A stretch of 64,000 nucleotides of DNA from Rhizobium cauense (GCF_019511525.1 NZ_JAEUAT010000023.1:1-64000), one strand, 5' to 3'. Shown: positions 27,052 through 35,317, numbered from the stretch's first letter. The notes: a model not told the origin generated them from the sequence alone. Made by a program: numbers and translations.

Positions 27052-27225
27052 TTAGAGCACCGGCACTCTGTGAGCGCCTGAATCATGCACGATCTGCGCG
27101 AAACGAAAGACCGCATCGTCAAACTGATCATTGAACCCGTGTATGAAGACGAGAACGCTACCGTCCGAGGTTTGGACGGCGATTGGTTCTATTTGGGGGA
27201 TTTGACGACCGGCGACGCGTAATTG
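27052..27225 (-). pseudogene. DUF900-type alpha/beta hydrolase fragment
   Basis: Contains SDGSVLVFIHGFNDQFDDAV, FRFAQIVHDSGAHRVPVL and then a stop. This is the oxyanion/beta-strand block of DUF900 esterase-like lipoproteins (FVHGYN, then FAQIAHD pattern). The Ser nucleophile region that should follow is cut off and the upstream part is out of frame. Confidence 0.65.
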
Positions 27226-27525
27226 GCCAAAGTTCCTACGCGATCCTGACGACCACGGCGAATGACGATGCGCGCCTTTCGGCGATCGGCAGATGGCGTG
27301 CTGCGCGAGAACAGTGGATAGCATGGCTCGATCTGACCTGCCCGGAGGGCGAATTCCTCCAGTCATTGCCATTGCCGGTGGGAAGTTTCAAAGTCTCATC
27401 CGACTCGGACGGCCGCTGCAAGCCTTCTGAGGGTCGATCATTCACGACTGCTCTGCCATTGGGCAGGAACAACGCCAGTTAAGTATGGTTGGGCCTCTAT
27501 TAAGGCCAATAGATCGGATTGCAAG
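27226..27525. other. Intergenic with promoter-like site
   Basis: No gene supported; the element at 27466-27490 is the only signal. Confidence 0.35.
27466..27490 (+). promoter_or_regulatory. EcfG/RpoE2-type promoter-like site
   Basis: GGAAC, 16 bases, GGTT; 35 bases before the ATG of the zinc-finger gene. Confidence 0.5.
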
Positions 27526-27708
27526 ATGACCGGCCCCATCCATCAAACTCCTGAACAGCAAAACACCGACACTGTACCGGAAGATACGCCCTTTGCCGCC
27601 GAAAACACCTGTCGCCGATGCAAGGGAACGGGCAAGGTCGACGGGAATAGATGCCCCGATTGCCAGGGAAGCGGCAAGGTCATCACGCCAGTCGGAGGCG
27701 CAGGTTGA
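27526..27708 (+). CDS. DnaJ-type zinc-finger small protein
   Basis: 60 residues. Two CxxCxGxG modules, CRRCKGTGKV and CPDCQGSGKV (about 32-53), form the four-Cys zinc site of the DnaJ cysteine-rich domain; a polar N-terminus precedes it. The stop TGA overlaps the TTG start of the next gene (TTGA), indicating coupling. May bind unfolded protein or RNA; the role is unknown. Confidence 0.7.
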   Translation: MTGPIHQTPEQQNTDTVPEDTPFAAENTCRRCKGTGKVDGNRCPDCQGSGKVITPVGGAG

Positions 27709-28268
27709 ACGAAGTCGGCATTACGAGCTCTCAGCCGCCGCCACTATTTCGTTCCCAGAACGAAGCACTGAGCTTCTTCGATGAGCTGCAGCCTGTGGTG
27801 CCCGCCGAAATGATTGGTCTCTGGCAAGGCCATGGCATCGCAACCGGACATCCCCTCGACGGAGTCCTCGAAAACCTCGGCTGGTACGGCAAGCGCGTCC
27901 ATCCCGACCTTCGCGCCGATGCACTGCTCTTTCGGGCGGGGCCGGGGCGGCTCGCAGCCGTCGACCCGGCGCTGATCCCGCTCGAGCTGGCGTTGTGGCT
28001 GAGCCGCTTCGGCCGTACCCGGATTGCGCGGAACTGGTTCACCTATCTGCAGAGGGCCGTGCGGGCGCGAGCGCCTGTCTCCAGGCTCAAACCATTACCG
28101 TTTCGAGGCAAGACTAGTACGGCGATGATATATGATCGCCAGCCGATCATTGATCACTTCCGCCGGATCGACGACGAGATGGTCATTGGCGCCATGGTCG
28201 TTGAGGGCGACGGGCGTTTCTTTTTCTTTCTTCTCCGACGGGCCTCACCCGCGCCGGCGCGGGCATGA
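27705..28268 (+). CDS. GXWXG / DUF4334 domain protein
   Basis: 187 residues. The GXWXG-type N-terminal domain (EMIGLWQGHGIATGHPLDGV, ENLGWYGKRV) is followed by a DUF4334 domain (AMIYDRQPIIDHFRRIDDE, VIGAMV). The TTG start at 27705 overlaps the previous stop and has GGAGG upstream; this explains why a longer frame from 27651 is wrong. The last residues (FFFFLLRRASPAPARA) may be shifted from the usual C-terminus. Function unknown. Confidence 0.72.
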   Translation: MNEVGITSSQPPPLFRSQNEALSFFDELQPVVPAEMIGLWQGHGIATGHPLDGVLENLGWYGKRVHPDLRADALLFRAGPGRLAAVDPALIPLELALWLSRFGRTRIARNWFTYLQRAVRARAPVSRLKPLPFRGKTSTAMIYDRQPIIDHFRRIDDEMVIGAMVVEGDGRFFFFLLRRASPAPARA

Positions 28269-28358
28269 TCGCGGGCAAACCGCCTCTTGAAGCGTCTGGT
28301 TACTCCTATAATGCCATTCTGAGGAGAAGACCGGTGGCGCATTGCAAGGAGGGAGAAA

Positions 28359-28550
28359 ATGCCGCTCAATGATGTTACATGGACGCGTCGGGTGAGGAAC
28401 CGGCTGCAGTGTCGCCTGTAGCGCACCTTCACAGGCGTCTATGATGCCTTCGATTTCCTGGAAAACGAATGGCCTCTGCGGCACGGTGAACGTCACGAGC
28501 GCGCGATAAAAGCCTGCCGCAGTGCGCTAAATGGCATCGCACCGGCCGTC
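28359..28550 (+). pseudogene. DUF982 protein interrupted by an amber codon
   Basis: A very strong ribosome site AAGGAGGGAG precedes ATG 28359. The frame runs PLNDVTWTRRVRNRLQCRL, then TAG (28419-28421), then RTFTGVYDAFDFLENEWPLR, HGERHERAIKACRSALNG, the classical DUF982 core. The C-terminus (GIAPAVIA onward) is shifted into another frame. The intact relative in the window is at 63650. Confidence 0.7.
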
Positions 28551-28739
28551 ATTGCGCCTTGGAAGACTCCGCCGCAGCCGCTCCGAGCCGCGAGCGGCCC
28601 CCATATAGGCGCTTCCATGGGATCGCCTTTTCCGAAGGCGTGCCTTCGGCAGCATCGCCCGAAACAGCAGCTGCCTCATCGTCGGCGATAATGTCGCGCG
28701 GCTGCTGACATACACCATGGGGCTTGGCGCCGCAGCAAA

Positions 28740-29022
28740 TTGAGAACTTTCGGCAAAGGCAGATTTTTCGCGTCGTGCTCTTTGTTCCGCGGATTTGCGA
28801 GCAAGGAGGTCGATGTACCGCTGATCATCTCCTCGATTTGATCTCGCCTTCAACCCACTGCTCCACGAGGCCATTTACTCCACCATCGATCGGCATTCCG
28901 CGTCTTCGGGCGCGGGCGATAGCGCACTCCGCGATTGACATTCTTAATTGCACGCGCGTTCCTCGACTCACGTACGTTTCACTTGAACCGACGGCCTCTT
29001 GCCTCGTGGTGCTCGCCGGCAT
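28740..29022 (-). pseudogene. Possible frameshifted small gene
   Basis: Two minus-strand frames seem to continue each other: RVQLRMSIAECAIARARRRG, MPIDGGVNGLVEQWVEGEIK then QRYIDLLARKSAEQRARREK. The segment EQWVEGEI plus RYIDLLA reminds me of small antitoxin-like (VbhA-type) proteins, but this is weak. Confidence 0.3.
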
Positions 29023-29100
29023 TCGAGGCTGTCCGGGTTAGAAGAAAAGGGCGCTCCCCTCGTGGTTTCAGGTTTCCGTTGGAGGTGGGTCGTCTTGTAA

Positions 29101-29359
29101 TGGCGCCACCTGCTTCTTATCTCTCGAGCACCAGGGACGTTGCGAACGTCGACGATCTCGCGCGTGACCGCGCGAAGAAAAAATGCAGTGCGAGGGCCTG
29201 CTCCGCGAGACGAGAGTCCGCCAAGCTTATGACAAACCGTCCGAACGCCGGGTTCGCGAAAGGGCGCAGGCGATTGCTCGCCGGCGCAAGGCGCCCCGCA
29301 AGAAGATGCAGCGGGAAGGACTTCTGCCTGCCGCTAGCCGCAGGGCATCAGCTCGGTAG
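29101..29359 (+). pseudogene. Ribosomal protein S21 (rpsU paralogue), frameshifted
   Basis: The N-terminal part VANVDDLARDRAKKK lies in one frame and, after a run of six A at 29178-29183, the rest is in the next: MQCEGLLRETRVRQAYDKP, SERRVRERAQAIARRRKAP, RKKMQREGLLPAASRRA, stop at 29359. The KKKMQ.EG, Y.KPSE.R.RE and RKK.QREGL blocks are typical of alphaproteobacterial bS21. The homopolymer shift could be a real mutation or a sequencing error. Confidence 0.78.
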
Positions 29360-29384
29360 CTGCCGGCATAGTAGGGAAGGACAC

Positions 29385-29582
29385 ATGACGGACGAACTGC
29401 ACAGCATTACGGTTTCCGACGAGCGGCTTGAAGATTGCCGAGATGTCGTTGAGCCAGACCTGCAGGACCTGATCCGCACGACGATTGGCTCGGGCTTTTC
29501 GGCCGAGGAGGTGCTGATCGCAATCACCGAACTCCTGGCAGAGGATTTTGCCGCGGTCCTCAAAGTTCCGAGCGTTCGTTGA
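29385..29582 (+). CDS. Small conserved hypothetical protein
   Basis: 65 residues from ATG 29385, with AAGGA 8 bases before it. The protein is acidic and helical (DLQDLIRTTIGSGFSAEEVL, IAITELLAEDFAAVL). It closely follows the S21 remnant. The long frame from 28935 is not the gene. Function unknown. Confidence 0.6.
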   Translation: MTDELHSITVSDERLEDCRDVVEPDLQDLIRTTIGSGFSAEEVLIAITELLAEDFAAVLKVPSVR

Positions 29583-29594
29583 GGCGAAGAACCC

Positions 29595-30042
29595 ATGGCT
29601 TTTTCAGCGCAAGCAGATCTGTTCGGGATGCTGAACCGGCTCTACCGCCGGTTTCCGCTACAAACCCGATATAGTTCCCGAAGACGTTCAGTCGGGCCTC
29701 CTACATGAAATTTCGCAACTGCCGTTGAAACGGTTCGACTTCCATGGTTTCGAAGGCAAGCGGAGGGTCGTCTCCTACGGCTGGAAATACGACTTTGACA
29801 CCGAGCAGGTTCGGCGCACCCAAGACATACCGCCATTTCTCCTGCCGATACGAGCCATAGCTGCAGCCTTTGCCGGTATAGCACCGGATCAACTGCAGCA
29901 GGCTCTCGTCGCCGCACCCGGCGCGCCGATCGGCTGGCATAAGGACAAGAAGGTTTTTGCCCGGGTTGTCGGCGTCTCGTTACTGTCGCCATGCACGTTC
30001 AGGCTAAGGCGCCGCGCGGGCGACAAATGGGAGCGCGCGTCG
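29595..30042 (+). pseudogene. AlkB-like dioxygenase, N-terminal fragment
   Basis: ATG 29595 opens MAFSAQADLFGML; after a frameshift near 29645 the frame continues GFRYKPDIVPEDVQ, KRFDFHGFEGKRRVVSYGW, DIPPFLLPIR, GAPIGWHKDKKVF, VVGVSLLSPCTFRLRRRAG, KWERAS. This is AlkB-type up to the strand before the distal His; WHKD gives the iron-binding His and Asp. The sequence then switches at ATTG (30044-30047) into IS5 transposase. The missing C-terminus lies at 17981-18103. Confidence 0.88.
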
Positions 30043-30149
30043 CATTGATCACCCGGCGGTCGTCTACTTGCTCGACTCCACGGCTCCTGGTCGGCAGCAA
30101 CGGCGCGATAACCGCCCCATTCCTCCTCGGTCAGTTCGTGACGGCGCAT
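30043..30149 (-). pseudogene. IS5-family transposase, N-terminal fragment
   Basis: ATG at 30149 gives MRRHELTEEEW; after one extra G the frame continues VIAPLLPTRSRGVEQVDDRRV, IN, and ends at the ATTG junction. Joining AAT (30046-30044) to GGT (17980-17978) restores RRVINGILWRFR in frame, so this is the missing head of the fragment at 17344-17984. Confidence 0.85.
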
Positions 30150-30217
30150 GACAATCTCCTTTCGCGGAGATTGAATCACACAAGCCAGCGACATGAACCC
30201 CGTTATGGGGACACTGC

Positions 30218-30460
30218 CTAGTCGAAATCACCTATCCGTCCGGTCTGGAAAATGATGATCGGGTTGCCTTCCTCACCCACGGCAGGCTTTCCCTCTCTTT
30301 TCACGACAAGAGCACCCGCATGCGTCGTGGCGAGTGCTTTAGCTTCCTCGACGGCGCCGTGCTCGTCCTCGTCAACAACGGTCTCCCATACCTGGATCGC
30401 CTGCCCATTTTCGTCGAGATCGAAAGCAAAGATTGATATGGAAGTGAATGCTCCCGGCAT
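30218..30460 (-). CDS. Small hypothetical protein
   Basis: 80 residues from ATG 30460, with GGAGAC before it. Contains FAFDLDENGQAIQVWETVVD, EEAKALATTHAGALVVKREG, EEGNPIIIFQTGRIGDFD. Acidic, beta-rich, no signal peptide. It lies 34 bases after the gene at 30495 on the same strand, so they form a pair. Family not recognised. Confidence 0.65.
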   Translation of the reverse strand: MPGAFTSISIFAFDLDENGQAIQVWETVVDEDEHGAVEEAKALATTHAGALVVKREGKPAVGEEGNPIIIFQTGRIGDFD

Positions 30461-30494
30461 TGAAGTCTCCGTGGGCTCGGACCGGTTCGTCTTT

Positions 30495-30725
30495 TCACTT
30501 GCGGTTTGAAAACTGCGGGGCTGGGACGCGCGAATTTGCGCCGGTTCTGCCGGTTTTCGGGTCGGCATCCGCCACGCTGTCGCCTGCCTCACGACTGCCG
30601 CCCATGTTGACCGGTGGCGCCCGCTGCTCGTCCACGTTGGTTTCGGGCATTTCGTCGTCCTGTGTATCCTCGTTCAAGGACTTCGGCGGGAGCTTGACAG
30701 AATCTGGGATTGATCTGGTCTTCAT
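30495..30725 (-). CDS. Small hydrophilic hypothetical protein
   Basis: 76 residues from ATG 30725, with GGAGAATTGC upstream. Highly polar and probably disordered (KSLNEDTQDDEMPETNVDEQ, GGSREAGDSVADADPKTG). Typical of stress-induced rhizobial small proteins. A near-consensus stress promoter site lies 24 bases upstream. Confidence 0.62.
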   Translation of the reverse strand: MKTRSIPDSVKLPPKSLNEDTQDDEMPETNVDEQRAPPVNMGGSREAGDSVADADPKTGRTGANSRVPAPQFSNRK

Positions 30726-30748
30726 TGCAATTCTCCTTTGATCAGAAG

Positions 30749-30773
30749 AACTCGCAAACCAGAGCACGGTTCC
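30749..30773 (-). promoter_or_regulatory. EcfG/RpoE2-type promoter-like site
   Basis: On the minus strand GGAAC, 16 bases, AGTT, before the two-gene unit 30725-30218. Confidence 0.5.
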
Positions 30774-30806
30774 GCGGTCATTTGTCCGCTTTTCAGTTGC
30801 TCTCAC

Positions 30807-31279
30807 CTGCCGTGGAAGCCGGTTGGCCGGTCATCAGATTTATCCAAGTAAGTGACAGCCGCACGGTGTCCAGCGAAGGACGCCATGCCGACTGTCGAGG
30901 CCTTCGACGGCCCGCGGACCAGGACTACGGCTTTTGCACGCCGATCTAGTGCTCGCCGCCATTCGCACGGACAGCGGCTTTGTGAAGGGTGATTAGCGGG
31001 TCAAGAGGGGCTGCGTAGCGGTGCACCAGGTCCCAGCGTTCGACGGACCGGCGGTAAACCTGGGTACGCTGCCGGCTGCCTGAGCATTGGGATACAACTT
31101 GCTTCTCCGGTCACATAGCCCTCTCACGACACCTGATCTGCGAACTTTGACACAGAGGTCCAGGACCGAAGGCATCGGCGTAAATGGGAGAACCCTTTAC
31201 CGTAGCGGCTGTCGCGAGCTTCTGCCTCAACCTCAGCGCTTTTGTCCATTGTCTAGAAGAGCGTATCATCGCGAGGCCG
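30807..31279. other. Intergenic, no gene supported
   Basis: A short minus-strand stretch near 30955-31060 (SVERWDLVHRYAAPLDPLI) looks like the end of a protein but has no start. Confidence 0.3.
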
Positions 31280-31305
31280 GGAACCATGTAGCGCTAATGA
31301 TCGTT
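31280..31305 (+). promoter_or_regulatory. EcfG/RpoE2-type promoter-like site
   Basis: GGAAC, 17 bases, CGTT; ends 27 bases before ATG 31333, which argues against the upstream start at 31297. Confidence 0.6.
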
Positions 31306-31332
31306 GAACGGCATCTTGGATGGCAGGTACCG

Positions 31333-32292
31333 ATGACACGGAAGCAGATATTCACTTACGTTATGTTCGCCGTCGGATCCGGTGCAGCCGGATACCTTCT
31401 TTATCAGACCTTCAGCGAATATTCCGTCTGGGACATCATTGACTCCGTCGAGGCGATACCCGTTTCGAATCTCGCCATGGCCCTCGTTTTTGCCTTTGGT
31501 TCCTACGCCTGCCTTACGGGCTTCGACTGGACGGGCGTGGGCTACGTCAAACGCGACCTTTCATATTCAAAGATCGCTCTCGCCTCCTTCATTGCATTGT
31601 CCATAGGACAGAGCGTTGGTCTTTCGGGATTGAGCAGCGGTGCCCTCAGATATCGGTACTATGCCCACTGGGGTATGACCACTGAGGATGTGGCGAAGAT
31701 CGTGCTCCTGTCGGGCGTCACCGTTGCCATTGGAATGGCAATGCTGTGCGGCATCGTGATGCTTCTTAATCCCCGTGACGCCGCTGGCGTGCTTGGTTTG
31801 AGAGAGGATGCCGTCAGGATGATCGGGATTTCCTGCCTAGGTTCAATCGTTGGATACCTTGCGCTTGCGGCTTTCCTGCGCGTGCCGCTAACGATCCGTG
31901 GCTGGACATTCCAGATGCCGAAATTGCGGATTGCTGTCGCGCAAGTCATCATCGGCACTATAAACTTTGCACTCGTTGCAGCGTGCTTGCGAGAGGTGAT
32001 GGCTGCCAACGCTGATGTCAGTTACCTCAAGGCAGCGACCGCCTTCGTACTGGCAAACCTAGCCATAATGGTAACCCATGCGCCAGGCGGTCTGGGCGTG
32101 CTTGAGGCGACGGTGCGTCACGTGATGGGAGACCAGGCTTCGATCGGTTCACTCGTTGCGTTCAGGGTTGTCTATTTCTTCATCCCGTTCTTCATTGGAC
32201 TGCCGTTATCGCTGATCGTCGAGGGGCTATTCCGTGCGCGGAAGTCAAGCGGTAACCCTTCATCGCCCGGTCCAGTCACTACAACTGCCTAG
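31333..32292 (+). CDS. Lysylphosphatidylglycerol synthase TM-region (YbhN/UPF0104) family membrane protein
   Basis: 319 residues with about eight membrane helices. Characteristic blocks are GLSGLSSGALRYRYYAHWGM (about 97-116), MVTHAPGGLGVLEATV (about 252-267) and RVVYFFIPF. These match the flippase-like integral domain of MprF/YbhN proteins without the synthetase domain. It probably handles a lipid in the inner membrane; the substrate is unknown. Start chosen from AGG spacing and the promoter site just upstream. Confidence 0.85.
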   Translation: MTRKQIFTYVMFAVGSGAAGYLLYQTFSEYSVWDIIDSVEAIPVSNLAMALVFAFGSYACLTGFDWTGVGYVKRDLSYSKIALASFIALSIGQSVGLSGLSSGALRYRYYAHWGMTTEDVAKIVLLSGVTVAIGMAMLCGIVMLLNPRDAAGVLGLREDAVRMIGISCLGSIVGYLALAAFLRVPLTIRGWTFQMPKLRIAVAQVIIGTINFALVAACLREVMAANADVSYLKAATAFVLANLAIMVTHAPGGLGVLEATVRHVMGDQASIGSLVAFRVVYFFIPFFIGLPLSLIVEGLFRARKSSGNPSSPGPVTTTA

Positions 32293-32604
32293 GCCGGACA
32301 GCCGAGGAAGGATTGGCTGGGACGCTTGCCCAGTGAAAGCGCCGCAAGGTGCGGAATGACCCATCATTGGCGAGAGCCGAAGTTGTCTTCGGGCTGCGAC
32401 TGAGCTTTTGCGCTGGTGCCCCCTGTGGAAGGCTGTTTCTGTGAACCGATGCTTTTGGGATTTGTGAGCCGGCTGAGGCGAAGGACGACAGCCCTTTGCT
32501 GGCGGACAGGCGGCACGTACTCAACGGTTCCGAGCACGAACTGTCCGCAAGCGGACAGCATCCATTTGCGCCATGGCGCGTTACGTTTTCAAGGAGGACG
32601 CACC
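32293..32604. other. Intergenic, no gene supported
   Basis: Only the ribosome site of the next gene is clear. Confidence 0.4.
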
Positions 32605-32790
32605 ATGACTACGACCAATTCCGACCGGAGAAGAGTCAAAATGACGATTGCTGACAGGCTAGCTTTGTACGAACGGACGAACGAAGTAGCGCGTCAAACC
32701 ATTGAGGAAGAGCGAAGAAAGCGGGAAGCTAAGACGGAGAGGCTCCGTTTGGCGAGACAACAAGCTGAGGAGCAGGAACGGCAACTTTAA
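32605..32790 (+). CDS. Small charged coiled-coil protein
   Basis: 61 residues from ATG 32605, with a strong AAGGAGGAC. Almost entirely charged helix (EEERRKREAKTERLRLARQQ, AEEQERQL), with the N-terminal MTIADRLALYERTNEVA. Predicted cytoplasmic coiled coil. No family recognised. Confidence 0.62.
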   Translation: MTTTNSDRRRVKMTIADRLALYERTNEVARQTIEEERRKREAKTERLRLARQQAEEQERQL

Positions 32791-33311
32791 CAAAGACGAC
32801 GAGCCTGGACTTGCCCATACCAGGGAGCCGACGGTTCGATCTTCGCTCCGTGCGGCGGCCAGAAGAAACTCGTCGTGACACCGGCAGGCCGGCCAAGCCG
32901 CATCTCGTTTTTCATTCCATCGGACGGAAAAAGCTCAAGCGTCCTCCATGGCCAACGCGAGGTGACCGGTCATGCTTTCGGTCCGGAGCGTCGGATTTCG
33001 ATTGATTTTTTTGCAACCTTCCATCCGTCCCCTAAGTAGTGGCTAATGGAGATGTTGAATCTTGATAGTAGGACTTTGGGAACAGGAGACCAGCCGTGGC
33101 GTTCGGCTAGGCGATTAGGAGCTGACCGGCTGGAGAATACGCATTCTCGCTTTGGGCATGGAACTGATTTATTGAAGTTTCCTTGCGACTTCGCCCTACG
33201 ATTAAGATAACAATCGCGAACGAATGACCCTTGCCGTTTCGACATTCCCTTGCACCACTCCGAAACGCTCTGGATCAGTGCCCATCACGATACACTGGAG
33301 GCACTCTCGAC
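32791..33311. other. Intergenic, long leader region
   Basis: No gene supported. A perfect stress promoter-like site at 33079 would give the response regulator a leader of about 200 bases. Confidence 0.35.
33079..33103 (+). promoter_or_regulatory. EcfG/RpoE2-type promoter-like site
   Basis: GGAAC, 16 bases, CGTT, full consensus, but 208 bases before the nearest supported start (33312). Confidence 0.6.
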
Positions 33312-33680
33312 ATGGCCGATGAACCCGATCTAAGTGGCAAGTCTGTTCTCGTCGTCGAGGATGATTACTTTATGGCGTCGGACTTCGCGTCCGCACTTCG
33401 AAGCGCAGGTGCTGAGGTGCTAGGGCCGTGTCCCTCAGAAGAGGCGACGCTTGCGATACTTGAAACAGCGGTTCCATCAGCGGCAATTCTGGATCTGAAC
33501 CTTGGTGGCGGCGGTCCTCGATTCGAGATTGCCCTGCTTCTGCGGCAGAAAGGTATCCCTTTCATCTTTCTGACCGGGTATGATCCGGATGTCATCCCGG
33601 CGGACTTGCAGAACGTCGTTCGATTGCAGAAGCCGATCTCGCTTCGGCAGATCGTAAACGCGGTTAATGACCTGACCTAG
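33312..33680 (+). CDS. Single-domain response regulator
   Basis: 122 residues: VVEDD at 14-18, phospho-acceptor Asp61 in AILDLNLGGGG, Thr in FLTGYDP, Lys in RLQKPIS. GGAGGCAC precedes ATG 33312; the longer frame from 33231 is not supported. Similar to the regulators at 24016 and 39653. Confidence 0.87.
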   Translation: MADEPDLSGKSVLVVEDDYFMASDFASALRSAGAEVLGPCPSEEATLAILETAVPSAAILDLNLGGGGPRFEIALLLRQKGIPFIFLTGYDPDVIPADLQNVVRLQKPISLRQIVNAVNDLT

Positions 33681-33835
33681 GCACTGCTAGCTCACCCAGA
33701 TCCTTCGGCTGGCGTGTCGATCGGCTGGAGGGGCAGACAGCAAACTTTATCTGCGTCAAAACATGCCCCAAAATTCACCGCGCAATGGACAGTTAGGGGT
33801 TCAGCGGGCCTCTTCGGCAGACCTTTCGTATTCCA

Positions 33836-34018
33836 TCAGCCGCTGCCGGGGGATACACTCTCTTCGTCATTATCGGGAAGAGAGCCTGCGCCCGGGGTCT
33901 TGCTGCCGTCCTGCAGATGCTCCTGGGCGTGCGGACCGGCAGCCGGGATGTTATGCCCGTCAACTGGCTTCCTTCCCGTCTCTTCGATTGCTAGCTGCGC
34001 CTTCTTGTCTTTGTTCAC
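33836..34018 (-). CDS. Small hydrophilic conserved protein
   Basis: 60 residues starting at GTG 34018, with AAGGAG upstream. Sequence blocks are NKDKKAQLAIEETGRKPVDG, HNIPAAGPHAQEHLQDGSKT, PGAGSLPDNDEE. I recognise the pattern as an unnamed rhizobial small protein. No membrane or signal segment. A stress-type site lies 29 bases upstream. Confidence 0.68.
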   Translation of the reverse strand: MNKDKKAQLAIEETGRKPVDGHNIPAAGPHAQEHLQDGSKTPGAGSLPDNDEESVSPGSG

Positions 34019-34046
34019 CTTTGATACTCCTTGCTTGGCGAGGGGA

Positions 34047-34071
34047 AACCTCCGGGCCCTGTCAAAGTTCC
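34047..34071 (-). promoter_or_regulatory. EcfG/RpoE2-type promoter-like site
   Basis: On the minus strand GGAAC, 16 bases, GGTT, before the gene at 34018. Confidence 0.55.
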
Positions 34072-34335
34072 GTAACCGTACCGCGCTGGTTGCTGAGAGT
34101 TTCGGATTGTGGCCCATCCAGCAATCGTTCTTCAGGCGCATCCCTGGCGAACCAAAACCTTCATGAAATGTTTCGATGCCCGTCTGTGGAACCACCAGGA
34201 TCATTATCAGTCGCCCGCACCTGTCGAAGCTAAGGGATCACTCGATCCGTCAGCTATCGTACAGACGTAAGATGCACCTTGTGCGGCGTCCGTGCATTTT
34301 CGTACATTAGATATGTGGAATATGGAGGAGAACAA

Positions 34336-34521
34336 ATGAGGAAGCAGACTGTCGTCTTCAATGGACAGGAGGTAGGTATCGCGGTGCCGCTTGATGATCG
34401 TATGAAATTCATTGCAGTCAAGTTTGACGTGATTGGCTTGGATAACGAAGTTTTTGATACCGTCAATGATATACGCTTGGCTATCGTCCGACATCTCGCG
34501 GCCGAGGAAAGCCTGCTATGA
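34336..34521 (+). CDS. Small hypothetical protein
   Basis: 61 residues from ATG 34336, with GGAGGAGAAC. Contains QTVVFNGQEVGIAVPLDDRM, KFIAVKFDVIGLDNEVFD, AIVRHLAAEE. Compact alpha/beta composition, cytoplasmic; no named family recognised. Confidence 0.6.
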   Translation: MRKQTVVFNGQEVGIAVPLDDRMKFIAVKFDVIGLDNEVFDTVNDIRLAIVRHLAAEESLL

Positions 34522-34856
34522 AGTGCCTGAGTGGCTGAGTAAGCCTTGCCCTTTCAGCCGGGATTGTTCCTGAGCAGGCGCCTCGCGTCTCCCGCCATTT
34601 CCGGTCGACACTAATCCCGCGTTGAGATCGAGAAGATCGCGATGGCGGCTGTGATCGAGAGTAGTCACAAGCGGCCGTCCTCCAACTGCGGCCGTCGGCT
34701 GTGCCTTTTAGAGAGGATATTGGGGTGGGAGTGAACATACAGTCCGTCTCGACGGTTCCAACAACAGACTAAAGTCCCAGTCTCGGAACTCCTTGCGAGG
34801 TCGCTCGTTTTCTCGCCGCGGCCAGGTAAGCCGCACGAGATAAAGGAGGTCTGAAT
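34522..34856. other. Intergenic, promoter region
   Basis: Only the full-consensus promoter-like site at 34785 and the ribosome site of the next gene are seen. Confidence 0.4.
34785..34809 (+). promoter_or_regulatory. EcfG/RpoE2-type promoter-like site
   Basis: GGAAC, 16 bases, CGTT; full consensus, 47 bases before ATG 34857. Confidence 0.72.
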
Positions 34857-35255
34857 ATGTTCCATAAAGTTATCGTCGGCGCCGCAATGTCCGCTGCTCT
34901 GATGTCGGGCGTCGCTTTCGCCCAGTCGTCCACTGTGAATGGCGCAGCAGGTGGCGCCGTTACGGGCGCGATTGTCGGTGGTCCAGTCGGTGCTGCCGTT
35001 GGCGGTGTTGCAGGCGCGATCGTTGGTGCGGCGATCGATCCGCCGCCGCAGAAGGTTGTCACTTATGTTCGAGAAGCTCCGGCCCCGACAACGCGAGTCG
35101 TCGTCAGGGAGAGGATCGTCGTCGGCCATCCGCTACCGGAAACGGTGGTGGTGACGCCGGTTCCAGACAATCCCCAGTACTCCTATGCGATCGTGAACAA
35201 CGAGCGCGTCATCGTCGAGCCATCCTCCCGGAAGGTGATCCAGGTCATCAATTGA
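34857..35255 (+). CDS. DUF1236 domain exported protein
   Basis: 132 residues. Signal peptide to about residue 22 (VAFAQ), then a Gly/Ala/Val-rich glycine-zipper stretch (GAAGGAVTGAIVGGPVGAAV, about 28-60), then a DUF1236 domain (VVGHPLPETVVVTPVPDNPQ, YSYAIVNNERVIVEP). Such proteins are envelope-associated and common in rhizobia. AAAGGAGGT precedes the ATG. Confidence 0.85.
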   Translation: MFHKVIVGAAMSAALMSGVAFAQSSTVNGAAGGAVTGAIVGGPVGAAVGGVAGAIVGAAIDPPPQKVVTYVREAPAPTTRVVVRERIVVGHPLPETVVVTPVPDNPQYSYAIVNNERVIVEPSSRKVIQVIN

Positions 35256-35260
35256 TGGTC

Positions 35261-35290
35261 CTACGGGCGCGGCGCGAGCCGCGTCCGTAG
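35261..35290 (+). terminator. Intrinsic terminator-like hairpin
   Basis: CTACGGGCGCGGC and GCCGCGTCCGTAG form a 13-bp stem (one G-T pair) around GCGA; C/T-rich bases follow. Lies right after the DUF1236 stop. Confidence 0.65.
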
Positions 35291-35317
35291 CTTCCTTCAG
35301 CACTCAGGAGACTCACG

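Noticed and set aside
17100..30230. Terminal inverted repeats of the IS5 element
   Set aside because: The outer flanks of the two IS5 fragments do not show a matching inverted repeat by eye, so the IS boundaries are left undefined.
34665..35129. A 154-codon minus-strand frame
   Set aside because: Antisense to the DUF1236 gene; its Arg/Ser-rich composition is typical of shadows.
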